Shown here piece after piece: positions 49,075 to 57,322 of a DNA stretch of 64,000 nucleotides. Numbering within the stretch: position 1 is the first letter of the stretch; each line of letters starts with the position of its first letter. Under the pieces are notes generated by a model that was given only the letters and a program-made list of their open reading frames with translations, had not been told where the DNA came from and did no database searches. The DNA comes from Streptomyces caniscabiei (GTDB lineage Bacteria > Actinomycetota > Actinomycetes > Streptomycetales > Streptomycetaceae), in the NCBI RefSeq assembly GCF_014930365.1, contig NZ_JABXWI010000010.1, forward strand, positions 186,001 through 250,000, given 5' to 3'. A program made the translations under genes and the position numbers.

Positions 49075-49490
49075 CCGGGTGGCCGGTCGGGGACATCGAG
49101 AAGCGCATCCTCGACGCTGTCAGTGCCGAAGGCACCGCGTGGCAGACCGGCGCGCCGTGCGCCACCGCAGACTTCGACTTCATCCCCGACGTCGAAACCG
49201 AGGAGGGCGTGAACGAGGCGCAGCGCTGGTGCCGCACCTGCGACGTCCGCACCCAATGTCTTGCGTGGGCCATGCTCCACGGCGCCGAAGGCTACTGGGG
49301 TGGCACCACCACCTACCAGCGCAAGCAGCTGATCCGCGTGCGCACCCGCGCCAAGTGCCCGCTCTGCCTGTCCACCGCGCTCGTCTACGACGACCCGCAC
49401 GAACTTTGCCTGGCCTGCGGGATCTCCTGGATCCGCGATGTCCGTGAGGAACCGATCGTCGCTACACCGCTACCGCAGACAGCGGCGTAG
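49071..49490 (+). CDS. WhiB-like [4Fe-4S] transcription factor with C-terminal zinc ribbon
   Basis: 139 residues from GTG 49071. The WhiB pattern is complete: Cys30, Cys54, Cys57, Cys63 (CATADFDF ... CRTCDVRTQC) and the GYWGG turn at 74-78, then TTTYQRKQL. A second module, absent in normal Wbl proteins, has CPLC and CLAC (about 103-122). Phage WhiB proteins such as that of TM4 repress host whiB genes and block superinfection. Here a regulatory role in lysogeny or host development is inferred. Confidence 0.82.
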   Translation: MTGWPVGDIEKRILDAVSAEGTAWQTGAPCATADFDFIPDVETEEGVNEAQRWCRTCDVRTQCLAWAMLHGAEGYWGGTTTYQRKQLIRVRTRAKCPLCLSTALVYDDPHELCLACGISWIRDVREEPIVATPLPQTAA

Positions 49491-49503
49491 AAAGGAGCCC
49501 AGC

Positions 49504-49623
49504 ATGTTCCCTTGGTGCCTACACAAACACCACGACGAATGGCACGACGTCACGCGCTTCATGGACCAGGTCCGCGTCTACCTGGCCTTGTGCGGAGGCA
49601 TCCGGTGTGAGCCCCGAGACTGA
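49504..49623 (+). CDS. Small protein (39 aa) downstream of whiB
   Basis: MFPWCLHKHHDEWHDVTRFM then DQVRVYLALCGGIRCEPRD. AAAGGAG at 49491-49497 is a strong ribosome site, and the codon bias is normal. It has three Cys and several His, so may bind metal. Function unknown. Confidence 0.5.
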   Translation: MFPWCLHKHHDEWHDVTRFMDQVRVYLALCGGIRCEPRD

Positions 49624-49629
49624 CGCCAG

Positions 49630-50679
49630 CTAAGCCGGGACCGCCGTGCGCGGCGTAGCCCGCTGCATCTCGTACGCCCTGGCCCAAGCCTCCTGCCAAC
49701 GCCACGCGTTGTCCCGCAGACGCAGCTGCCCGGCGACCGCCCGGCCCGTGTTGCTCAACTCCTGCCGCAGCGCGGCCGACTCCCGCAGCCGCTTCAACTC
49801 CCGGTACCAGGCGCGGGGACGGTCGGCCAGCACGCCGGCGCCGAGGTTGTGCAGCCGCTGATACTCGGCGCGCGGTGACGCGACCCACGGGACGCCCGTC
49901 GCGCTCATCTCCAGCGGCTTCAACCAGGACTTGGCCCGGTTGAACTTCGTGTCGGCCAGCGGCGCGATCCCGATCCCCAGCGACGCGACCGCGCGCGGCC
50001 ACTCCTCGATCGGCACCGCCCCGCCCGGCGGGTCCGCCGCCAGGCCGAACGCCCGCCCGGCGCCCGTGCTGTCGCCGCGCATCACAAACGACGCGCCCTC
50101 GTCGACGAGCCGAGCGACCGCCCCGCCGACGGACTCGGGGTCGTTGGGGTGGGAGTGGTAGGAGCCGGGCCAGCCGATCGTGTCCGAGTCCACCCGCGGC
50201 AGCCCGTAGTACATGTCGGGCAGGTAGTTCGGCAGGACGTGTCCGCGCCCGTGCCGGGCGTACACGTCCAGCAGTGCCGGCGTCGAGACGGTCACGAGGC
50301 TGGCGGTGCGGCATGCCAGCGCGACGTTGTGCCAGGAGTGCAGTCCGGCGCCGGGACGGTGAACGGCCCATGCTGGGTTGGACGGGTGGATGGAGGACAG
50401 GTCGTCGTCGACGTCGACCACGACCGTAATGCCCTTGGCGCGCATCACCCCCACGGCCTGGGCCATGTAGGCGTGGGTGACGCGTTGGAGGACGACGACG
50501 TCTGCGTCGACGTCCAGGACGTCGCGGACCGTGTGGCCCTCCATGACGACCCGAATCCTGCGGTCCTTGGGCTCGACCACCTGTACGTCGTGCCCGGCCG
50601 CGGCGCAGGCTTCGCCGGGCCAGCGCATGCGGAAGGAGCCGCAGCCGAAGGCGTCGGCCGGGTACACGATGACCTTCAC
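49630..50679 (-). CDS. Phage-encoded glycosyltransferase (GT4-like)
   Basis: 349 residues beginning MKVIVYPADAFGCGSFRMRW. GT-B-type organisation: N-terminal Rossmann part with VDVDDDLSSIHPSNPAWAVH, middle VTVSTPALLDVYARHG and NYLPDMYYG, C-terminal half with GIGIAPLADTKFNRAKSWLK and LEMSATGVPWVASPRAEYQR, the donor-binding segment of family 4 enzymes. Last gene of the lysis-associated string, overlapping its neighbour by 4 nt. Likely modifies a host surface sugar or a virion protein. Confidence 0.8.
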   Translation of the reverse strand: MKVIVYPADAFGCGSFRMRWPGEACAAAGHDVQVVEPKDRRIRVVMEGHTVRDVLDVDADVVVLQRVTHAYMAQAVGVMRAKGITVVVDVDDDLSSIHPSNPAWAVHRPGAGLHSWHNVALACRTASLVTVSTPALLDVYARHGRGHVLPNYLPDMYYGLPRVDSDTIGWPGSYHSHPNDPESVGGAVARLVDEGASFVMRGDSTGAGRAFGLAADPPGGAVPIEEWPRAVASLGIGIAPLADTKFNRAKSWLKPLEMSATGVPWVASPRAEYQRLHNLGAGVLADRPRAWYRELKRLRESAALRQELSNTGRAVAGQLRLRDNAWRWQEAWARAYEMQRATPRTAVPA

Positions 50680-50924
50680 TCGCTGGTCTCCGCCGTCTTG
50701 CGCGGGGAGCGGCGCGTCCTCGGTGCCTCCGCAGAGGCGGTCTCCGTCCCGTTCTCCAGTTTGGCCAGGCGTGCGGTGAGGTCGGCGACCTGCTTCTCCA
50801 GCTCGGCCACCCTGTCCGTGCCGCCTGCCGCCGCCATCTCGACGCTGGGCGACTTGATGCTGTCAAGGAGGGCTGCGGCTTCCTCGCGGGCGAGGTGGCG
50901 GATGCGTCCATCGAGGGCGCTCAT
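50676..50924 (-). CDS. Small coiled-coil phage protein
   Basis: 82 residues. MSALDGRIRHLAREEAAALL, a heptad segment (RVAELEKQVADLTARLAKLE) and a basic Ser/Thr-rich end. Overlaps both neighbours by 4 nt (ATGA), so it is coupled to the holin gene. Function unknown. Confidence 0.65.
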   Translation of the reverse strand: MSALDGRIRHLAREEAAALLDSIKSPSVEMAAAGGTDRVAELEKQVADLTARLAKLENGTETASAEAPRTRRSPRKTAETSE

Positions 50925-51106
50925 ACGGTCGGCTCCTTCGGCTTGTTGGGGATCGCCCAGGTGAAGCCGAGCGCCACCAGGACCGCGGTCAGCGCGGTCC
51001 ATCCCTCGGCAGCGGTCACGACATCGTCGGTGACGGCGGCGCCCAGGGACCCCGCTCCGGCGGCGAGCGCGGCGACGACGGCCTTGGCGTACTTCGAGAT
51101 CTTCAT
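50921..51106 (-). CDS. Holin
   Basis: 61 residues. Basic start MKISKYAKAVVAALAAGAGS, two hydrophobic segments separated by a short turn (about 8-25 and 37-52), and a Lys-rich end (PNKPKEP). Typical small class II-like holin. It follows the endolysin gene directly. Confidence 0.75.
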   Translation of the reverse strand: MKISKYAKAVVAALAAGAGSLGAAVTDDVVTAAEGWTALTAVLVALGFTWAIPNKPKEPTV

Positions 51107-51114
51107 GAGGGTCC

Positions 51115-51870
51115 TCACTTCTTCGGGAGCTTGAGGGTCTGGCCCGGCGTGATCTCGTCCGGGTCGGCCAGAGAGTTGAGAGCCGCGATGTCCCGCCACC
51201 GATTTCCGTCGCCGAGCGCGCTGGCCGCGATCGACCAGAGGGTGTCGCCCGCACGCACGGTGTACGTGACCGTCGGGGTGAGCCGGTCGTGGACCCGGGC
51301 CCGCATGCTGGCCATGGTGAACCCGCGGGGGTCGACCTTGCCGGGCTGCCATTCGAGGTGGCCGATCACCGAGCGTTCGTTCCAGCCGTGGTGGCGGCAG
51401 ATCGCGGCCGACACCTTCTCGATCGCTTCGAGCTGGGCCTCGGGCCAGGGGTCCTCGCCGTCACCGAGGTTCTCGCACTCGAAGCCGTAGAAGTGGCGGT
51501 TGCCGTCGGTGTTCGCCTCGTTGTCGGCGGGCAGCGCCTTCTCGTCGATGACGGCCTTCAGGACGTCGTCGTCGCCGAGGCCGGCGTGGTTGGCGCGGCC
51601 GTAGCCGATCAGGTGGACGCGGCCGTCCTTGGTGATGACGCCGTGGCACAGCGGCCCGGGCAAGCCCTCGTATCCGTTGCGGCAGATCGCGACTGTGCGG
51701 GCCGAGCCGGAGGTGACGGTGTGGTGGATCATCACGCCGTGCACGGGCCCCCACGGGCCGATGTGGTTGCGGTTGTGGTCCTCCCAGTCGCCGACCTCGA
51801 CGACGGTCACACCCTCGTCGCGGAGGATCTGGGCGAACACGGACGGTCTTGGGGGAACGGCCATGGTCAT
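51115..51870 (-). CDS. Endolysin: amidase_2 with LysM domain
   Basis: 251 residues. N-acetylmuramoyl-L-alanine amidase: zinc His in VHGVMIHHTV, GYGRANHAG, FYGFECENLGDG, and the second zinc site HGWNERSVIGHLEWQPGKVD. A C-terminal LysM (VTYTVRAGDTLWSIAASALG, DPDEITPGQTLKLPKK; about 203-251) binds peptidoglycan. No signal peptide, so it relies on the holin. Confidence 0.9.
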   Translation of the reverse strand: MTMAVPPRPSVFAQILRDEGVTVVEVGDWEDHNRNHIGPWGPVHGVMIHHTVTSGSARTVAICRNGYEGLPGPLCHGVITKDGRVHLIGYGRANHAGLGDDDVLKAVIDEKALPADNEANTDGNRHFYGFECENLGDGEDPWPEAQLEAIEKVSAAICRHHGWNERSVIGHLEWQPGKVDPRGFTMASMRARVHDRLTPTVTYTVRAGDTLWSIAASALGDGNRWRDIAALNSLADPDEITPGQTLKLPKK

Positions 51871-52367
51871 GTCCCTTCTACGGGGTGTTCGACGTCAGCG
51901 ATGATGACCTTGAACTCGGCGAGCGTGACCGTCTGCGCAGACGAGGCGTTGTGGCGCACCATCAAGCCGAGCGGGGTGGTGGGCTTCACAAAGAGCCCCC
52001 ACGTCTTCGCCCGGTACTGGCCGCCTGGGTTGGCGACGTGGTCCTCGGTGCACGTGGAGTCGTAGCCCGTGGCTACCCCCAGCGGATCGCGTACGACTCG
52101 CGACCGGACCTCGGTGTAGCCGCCAGCCCCCCAGTAGACGAGGCCATGCACGGTGCCCCATCCGTTCTTCGAGGGCCAGATCAACCCGGCCCGGTCATCG
52201 GTGCGCCAGTCGGTGATCTGGTAGCCGTCGGGCTGCGCCATCTGGTGCATGCCCCACGCGTCGTACGACTCGCCACCGCCGAACGGGAACTTCAGCAGGT
52301 GGTAATCGTTCCCGGCCGGGATGGTCTGAGACTCGGGGCAGATCAGCGAGCAGATGCGCACACCCAT
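51867..52367 (-). CDS. Phage tail-associated hypothetical protein
   Basis: 166 residues, beta-rich, no known motif (PAGNDYHLLKFPFGGGESYD; GWGTVHGLVYWGAGGYTEVR). 4-nt overlap with the endolysin. Probably a tail tip or fibre component, by location. Confidence 0.55.
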   Translation of the reverse strand: MGVRICSLICPESQTIPAGNDYHLLKFPFGGGESYDAWGMHQMAQPDGYQITDWRTDDRAGLIWPSKNGWGTVHGLVYWGAGGYTEVRSRVVRDPLGVATGYDSTCTEDHVANPGGQYRAKTWGLFVKPTTPLGLMVRHNASSAQTVTLAEFKVIIADVEHPVEGT

Positions 52368-52380
52368 GTAGATCTCCTAG

Positions 52381-52929
52381 TCAGAGGGGGAAGACGGCGA
52401 TGCGTCGGGAGGAGAACGTGCCCGTGCCCGAGCTCACCCGGTACTTCGCCGTGAACGTGTTGACACCCGGCGTCAGAGAACCCGACATGTGCAGCACCGT
52501 TGTGCCCGCCACCAGCCCAGTGCCCGCGACACCGAAGATGCCGATGCCCCGGTTGTCCGCCGCAGCGACAGCCCCGGCCCCGGAGATGTCGTAGGCCATC
52601 CGGGATGAGCCCGTACCGGAGTTGGAGAGGGTGGCGTGCACGACGACGACAGCGGCCACCCCGGTAGTCACGGTCACCGACGGGCCGACGAGTGCGGGGG
52701 CGTCGAGGTCTGTGAAGCTGGTGGAGGTGGTGGTTCCGGATCCCGTGTCGAGCAGGCCGATGGGGTTGCGTTCGATGATGCTGTTGGCGCCGTCCACAGC
52801 GAAGTAGCCGCCCGCCGTTGCGGCCTTCGCCGGTCCGGTCTCGTTCAGGTTGTCCCGCACGAACTGGTTGAACTGGGCTGCGGTGAACACCGATCCGGAG
52901 ACCGCGGTCATGGGTGCCGTCCAGGCCAT
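52381..52929 (-). CDS. Tail fibre-like protein, paralogue 1
   Basis: 182 residues from ATG 52929 (AAAGGGGG). Begins MAWTAPMTAVSGSVFTAAQF and NQFVRDNLNET, then a beta-rich Gly/Thr/Ser sequence ending GTGTFSSRRIAVFPL. Clearly paralogous to the gene at 52942. The N-terminus is a common module of actinophage receptor-binding or minor tail proteins. Confidence 0.7.
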   Translation of the reverse strand: MAWTAPMTAVSGSVFTAAQFNQFVRDNLNETGPAKAATAGGYFAVDGANSIIERNPIGLLDTGSGTTTSTSFTDLDAPALVGPSVTVTTGVAAVVVVHATLSNSGTGSSRMAYDISGAGAVAAADNRGIGIFGVAGTGLVAGTTVLHMSGSLTPGVNTFTAKYRVSSGTGTFSSRRIAVFPL

Positions 52930-52941
52930 GTCGTTCCCCCT

Positions 52942-53484
52942 TTAGAGCGGCATCACGCTGATGCGGCGGTCTGCGAACGTGCCGGTCCCCGAGGACACCC
53001 GGTACTTCATCGTGAACGTGTTGGAGCCGGGGGTGAGGGCCAGACCTCCCACATGCAGCACGGAGGTGCCCGCGCCGACAGTGGCGCCCGCGGCACCGAT
53101 CACGTTGATCGACCGGTTCAAGGCGGGGGCAATGCTGGAGGCGCCGGTGACTTCCACCCCCGCGTAGGCGGATCCGGCGCCGGAGTTTCCTACCTGGCAG
53201 TGGGTGAGGACGAGGGCGTACGGGCCGGTGTCAACGGTGACAGACGGTCCGATGGTGGCCAGATCGGTGAATGACGTTGACGTGGTCGTCTCCGAGGTGA
53301 GGACACCGACACCGTTCGGGGTGCGTTCAGCGATGCTGTTGACGCCGTCGGCCACGAAGTAGGAGCCGGCCGAGGTGGCTTTCGCGGGCGCGGTTTCGTT
53401 GAGGTTGTCGCGGACGTACTGGTTGAACTGGGCGGCCGTGAAGGTGGAGTTGGCGACCGCTGTCATCGGCGCTGACCAGGCCAC
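52942..53484 (-). CDS. Tail fibre-like protein, paralogue 2
   Basis: 180 residues from GTG 53484, which directly follows the TAG of the previous gene. MAWSAPMTAVANSTFTAAQF, NQYVRDNLNETAPAKA, then a similar beta-rich body ending GTGTFADRRISVMPL. The N- and C-terminal ends are most like paralogue 1; the middle has diverged. Confidence 0.7.
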   Translation of the reverse strand: MAWSAPMTAVANSTFTAAQFNQYVRDNLNETAPAKATSAGSYFVADGVNSIAERTPNGVGVLTSETTTSTSFTDLATIGPSVTVDTGPYALVLTHCQVGNSGAGSAYAGVEVTGASSIAPALNRSINVIGAAGATVGAGTSVLHVGGLALTPGSNTFTMKYRVSSGTGTFADRRISVMPL

Positions 53485-53826
53485 CTACATCGCCTCCTCG
53501 GCCTCGTAGCGGCGCGCCTCTTCCAGCAGGTCGGCCGGTGTCTGCCCGTGCGGCAGACCCAAGCGGACGGCCTCCATATGCCCGTCGGGATACCAGTTCC
53601 GCGTGCCCGGAACCGGCCGCTCCAGGAGCACGGCCCAGATCTCGTCCGCGTCCGTCGGCCAGTCGATGGGGGCGACCATCTGGCAGCCGCCTTCGCCGGC
53701 GCAGTGGAAGGTGCCCTGCCGGGGGGTGAGGCGTACGGCGTTGGCGCAGTAGCGGCGGGGGCAGTCGGCGATCCAGCGGCCGTGGTTGACCCGGGCGCGG
53801 GCGCGGGCGGCGAGGAGTGGGGCCAT
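53485..53826 (-). CDS. Small zinc-finger-like phage protein
   Basis: 113 residues from ATG 53826. Four Cys in a zinc-ribbon spacing (CPRRYC, CAGEGGC; residues 22, 27, 42, 48). The upstream GTG 53844 lies within a conserved leader shared with another gene and is rejected. Function unknown. Confidence 0.65.
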   Translation of the reverse strand: MAPLLAARARARVNHGRWIADCPRRYCANAVRLTPRQGTFHCAGEGGCQMVAPIDWPTDADEIWAVLLERPVPGTRNWYPDGHMEAVRLGLPHGQTPADLLEEARRYEAEEAM

Positions 53827-53868
53827 GAGGGGGACGGTAGGCACCCACGCCCGAAGATCATTCCGGGG
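53827..53868 (-). promoter_or_regulatory. Conserved 42-nt phage leader, copy A
   Basis: On the minus strand: CCCCGGAATGATCTTCGGGC then GTGGGTGCCTACCGTCC and CCCTC before the ATG. It matches copy B at 61689-61732 in sequence and in distance to the ATG. TACCGT is 7 nt before the start codon, as a leaderless -10 box; no Shine-Dalgarno sequence. Confidence 0.7.
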
Positions 53869-54750
53869 TCAGGTGCCGAACCGTCCGAAGTCGAACTGGC
53901 CCTGGGTGGCGTGGTCGAAGATGAACACGTTCTCGGGGTTGTCGGCTGCTGTCGGGTCGAACACGCCGTCATCGAACCCGGCGCCCGCCACGTCGAACGT
54001 GAACGGGTTGTCGGGCACGACCACACCGGACCGCTCGCAGCCGAACGTCGCATAGTGCACCGGGCCCGGACAGTCGTCCTCGGGCGCCATCCGGGCCAGC
54101 GTGTGGCTGATGTTCTCGATGTAGAAGTCGCTGTACAGGCCGAGCTCGCCGTGGCGGATCGTGATCAGGTCGGAGATCTGCCGTTCCACGATCTGCAGAT
54201 GATGTGCCAGGTCCGAGGACACGATCCGCAGCGACACCGTCGGTCTGCGCTCTGAGTAGGCGGCGAGCAGCAGCTGCGCTACGGCCAAGGCGTCGTTCGT
54301 CCCCGCCCACGGCGCTTCCTCGGGGTAGGTGCGCTGGCCGTGCCGGGCGATCGACGTGGAATCCGTGGCACCGACCTGCACGGTACGGACGACGGGCACG
54401 GAGCGGGCACGCAGCCGCAGGTAGGTGATGGTGAGGGAACCGCCCGCGGCGGTGATCGTGATCGCGGTGGACTGGCCTGAGCGGCGGGACAGCAGCACGG
54501 AGGGGATGCCGGCGCCGCTGTAGATGATGTCGGTGCCGTCAGCAATGTCTTGGGCGTCGAGGAAGGGGTCGCTGGCTTGGACGTCGACGGTGATGGACTG
54601 GCCGATGGCCAGGGAGATCGTGGCGGTTGATTCCCAGACGGCGGACAGGGCGGCGTCGGGGTGGCGTTCCTCGACGGGGAAGACGACGTCGTTGACGATG
54701 TCGCGCCAGCCGTGGCTGTACTCGAACGGCTCGATGAAGTCGAAGGCCAC
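53869..54750 (-). CDS. Minor tail protein
   Basis: 293 residues (MAFDFIEPFEYSHGWRDIVN). Mixed beta-rich, with ARHGQRTYPEEAPWAGTNDA and a later SDFYIENISHTLA; no recognised family. Location between tail fibres and the large minor tail protein suggests the tail tip. Confidence 0.6.
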   Translation of the reverse strand: MAFDFIEPFEYSHGWRDIVNDVVFPVEERHPDAALSAVWESTATISLAIGQSITVDVQASDPFLDAQDIADGTDIIYSGAGIPSVLLSRRSGQSTAITITAAGGSLTITYLRLRARSVPVVRTVQVGATDSTSIARHGQRTYPEEAPWAGTNDALAVAQLLLAAYSERRPTVSLRIVSSDLAHHLQIVERQISDLITIRHGELGLYSDFYIENISHTLARMAPEDDCPGPVHYATFGCERSGVVVPDNPFTFDVAGAGFDDGVFDPTAADNPENVFIFDHATQGQFDFGRFGT

Positions 54751-54759
54751 AGGGGTCTC

Positions 54760-55380
54760 CTAGGAGAGGGCGAACCACCAGGCCTTGAAGTCCAGGCTGG
54801 CGGAGGAGAGGGTGACCGATGCCGGTGGTGTGGTCTGGCTGGTGCCGGACGTGAGGGAGCGTCCGCCCGCGGCGGCGGTGACGCCGATGTTGAGGGTGGA
54901 GGTGGATACGCCGTGGCCGCGCAGGAACTGCGGGGGCGTGGTGCCGTTGGCCAGCAGGGCGGCGTAATAGGTTCCGGCGGTCAGCGCGTACGGCCCTGAG
55001 GCGAGAGCCATCGTCTTGGCTCCGGCGCCGGTCCATGAGGCTGACTGGTCTGCGGTGATTGCGATCCTGGTGCCGGTGGAGGTGTAGAGGGCGCCGAAGT
55101 TCTGGCCTGCGGTGAGGGTGGCGCCGCCGGTGGTGACGCTGGTGATGAGGTTGGTGACGGTGCTGTCCTCGGGGAGTTTGATCCGCGAGAGGTACAGCAC
55201 CCCGGCGGTGAGGATGGTGCCGCCTTGGGTGAGGGCCGGGTCCATCGTCCAGGTGAGCAGGTTGTGATCGGCCGGGCGGAACAGGGCGTAGGACTCGATC
55301 TGGTCCTGTAGGTCTTGCAGGGCGGCGTTCAGTGGCACGTCCCAGTCGCGGGTTCCGGCAGTGATGGGGGTGAACGTCAC
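54760..55380 (-). CDS. Minor tail / fibre protein
   Basis: 206 residues. MTFTPITAGTRDWDVPLNAA, then ALQDLQDQIESYAL (trimer-forming helix look), and a Thr/Gly/Ala-rich beta part ending SLDFKAWWFALS. Likely a host-recognition protein. Confidence 0.6.
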   Translation of the reverse strand: MTFTPITAGTRDWDVPLNAALQDLQDQIESYALFRPADHNLLTWTMDPALTQGGTILTAGVLYLSRIKLPEDSTVTNLITSVTTGGATLTAGQNFGALYTSTGTRIAITADQSASWTGAGAKTMALASGPYALTAGTYYAALLANGTTPPQFLRGHGVSTSTLNIGVTAAAGGRSLTSGTSQTTPPASVTLSSASLDFKAWWFALS

Positions 55381-55383
55381 GGT

Positions 55384-57321
55384 CTATCCTCCGTATCCGC
55401 AGTCGCCGTAGCCGCCTTGGCCGAAGCCGTCGGTGTCGCAGCACTCTTCAGGGGTGCGGGTCTGACTGAACATGGCTTGTGAGGTCAGGGAGGCTGCGCG
55501 GAGCAGCCGGTGGTGGCGGTCGCGGTAGACGAAGGTGCCGTCGGGGGCGACGTACGCGATCGATGGCGGTCCTTCGGAGGCGAGGAGTTCGGCGAGGAGG
55601 TCGAAGGCGTCCTGCTGGCTGGCCCACCACCACGGCACGTGCGTGGCGCCGAGGTCGAGGTCTCGGGGCGCGGTCCAGCCGATCGCGTCGAGGATGACGC
55701 CGACGAGGGTGCCGGTGCGCTGCGCTTCGTACAGTTCGGTGCTGATTTTCGCGCCCCGTAGGAGGGCGAGTCCGTCGAGGCCGGTGATGACGGCAGAGCG
55801 ATCGCCGCGGTCGGTGCGGATGTCGAAGAGATCGACGCGGCCTGTCATCAGCGGGTAGAGGACGTTGTCGATGACCTCTTCGACCTTAATGGGTGCGGCG
55901 GGTGCGATGTCGTCGGCGATGGGGCTGTCGGGGTTTTCGGGTGAGTAGATCCGGTCTGCGTTGCACAGAGTGAAGCCCAGCGTTCCGACGGCGGGCGGGG
56001 ACAGGGCGCGGGCTTGGTCGCGGCCGTACTGGAAGGTGACGGGCCCGGAGGCGAGGACGTCTTCGGTGACGTTCTCGGCGGTGTCGTCGTAGTCGCCGTC
56101 GTTGTTCCAGTCGACGGCGACGGTGTACCCGTCGGGCAGCGTGGGTGCGATGTTGAAGTTGTCGAACTCGGCGTACGCGCCCGTCGGTGAGCCGGTCACG
56201 ACAGGGCTGGCGTGCGCCAGGAGCTGCACCTGAAGGTCGTTGTCCGACACCCACGACGGAGCAGAATCGGAGTGCCGGCTTGTCCACGTGCGGCCGTCTG
56301 GCGCGGTCTCCCAGTGCAGGGTGCCGGCGTCCTCGCGGATGCGGATCCAGGCGTGCTGGGTGGGGTCGTAGGGGATGGTGGCGCCGCCTTCGTCGACGAA
56401 GTCGACGTGGACGGTCATGAGGACGAGGCTGGTGACGGCGTCGATCTGGAACACGATCTGTGTGCCGTCGACGTTGGACACGATGAGGAGCTGGCAGTAC
56501 GCCTCGATCATGCCGGTGCCCGGGGGTGGGAACGCCTGCACGAACGCGTAGGAGGCTTCGAGGCGGTAGATGGGCTCAGACGCGTACGCGGCGAGCCCGG
56601 TGTCGGCGGGTACGCGCGCGCGGCCGCCGGTCTCCGTGGGCAGTCCGCCGGGCCCGGTGTTGTAGTTGTCGGGCCACTTCACCGAGTCGACGATGTTGTC
56701 GTCGAAGTCGTCCGTCAGGTCCGCGAACACGGCCGTGGACGGGGTGATGTTGAAGCTCTCGAACTCGGCGAAGTCCACCACGCCTGCGTCGCGGTGAGCG
56801 AGCAACTGGATTTGGATATCGGTGTCCGACACCCAGGCGGGGGCTGCGGTGGTGCGCTGGTTGGTCCAGTTGATGCCGTCGGCGGACGTGTCGAAGAACA
56901 GCGTTCCGCCGCCCTCGCGGATGCGCACCCAGGCGTGGTTGGTGGTGCTGTAGATGAGGGTGACGGCGCCTGCGTCGGCGAAGCCGGTGCGGCTGGCGAA
57001 GGTGATGGTGCCGGTGGCGGCGTTCACTTCGATGACGGCGTCGGTGCCGGAGGTGCTGGAGGCGACCAGGAGTTGCGCCCATGCCTCGGAGGCTGCGCCG
57101 CCGTCGGCGGGCGGGAAGATACGGACGCGGGCCGTGCTGTCTTGAAGGGTGTAGATGGTGTCGGAGGAGTAGGCGGCGAAGCCGGTGTCGCAGGGGACGC
57201 GGGCGCGGCCCCCGGTTTCGGTGGGCAGCCCGGAGGCGCCGGTGTTGTAGTTGTTGGGCCACTTGACGGTGTCGACGGTGTTGTCGTTGAAGGAGTCGCG
57301 GAGTTCCCCGGTCAGCGGCAT
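55384..57321 (-). CDS. Large minor tail protein with internal duplication
   Basis: 645 residues. Two copies of a concanavalin-like binding module: about 1-195 (NTVDTVKWPNNYNTGASGLP) and 200-395 (NIVDSVKWPDNYNTGPGGLP). The later part (VAVDWNNDGDYDDTAENVTE and the DLFDIRTDRGDRSAVITGLD region) resembles tail-hub proteins. Ends in a Gly/Cys tail (GFGQGGYGDCGYGG). Probably tail tip hub with carbohydrate-binding modules. Begins 4 nt past the tape-measure stop. Confidence 0.7.
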   Translation of the reverse strand: MPLTGELRDSFNDNTVDTVKWPNNYNTGASGLPTETGGRARVPCDTGFAAYSSDTIYTLQDSTARVRIFPPADGGAASEAWAQLLVASSTSGTDAVIEVNAATGTITFASRTGFADAGAVTLIYSTTNHAWVRIREGGGTLFFDTSADGINWTNQRTTAAPAWVSDTDIQIQLLAHRDAGVVDFAEFESFNITPSTAVFADLTDDFDDNIVDSVKWPDNYNTGPGGLPTETGGRARVPADTGLAAYASEPIYRLEASYAFVQAFPPPGTGMIEAYCQLLIVSNVDGTQIVFQIDAVTSLVLMTVHVDFVDEGGATIPYDPTQHAWIRIREDAGTLHWETAPDGRTWTSRHSDSAPSWVSDNDLQVQLLAHASPVVTGSPTGAYAEFDNFNIAPTLPDGYTVAVDWNNDGDYDDTAENVTEDVLASGPVTFQYGRDQARALSPPAVGTLGFTLCNADRIYSPENPDSPIADDIAPAAPIKVEEVIDNVLYPLMTGRVDLFDIRTDRGDRSAVITGLDGLALLRGAKISTELYEAQRTGTLVGVILDAIGWTAPRDLDLGATHVPWWWASQQDAFDLLAELLASEGPPSIAYVAPDGTFVYRDRHHRLLRAASLTSQAMFSQTRTPEECCDTDGFGQGGYGDCGYGG

Positions 57322-57322
57322 C

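Noticed and set aside
52636..53274. Plus-strand ORF antisense to the fibre genes
   Set aside because: Low-complexity His/Gly/Asp; no independent support.
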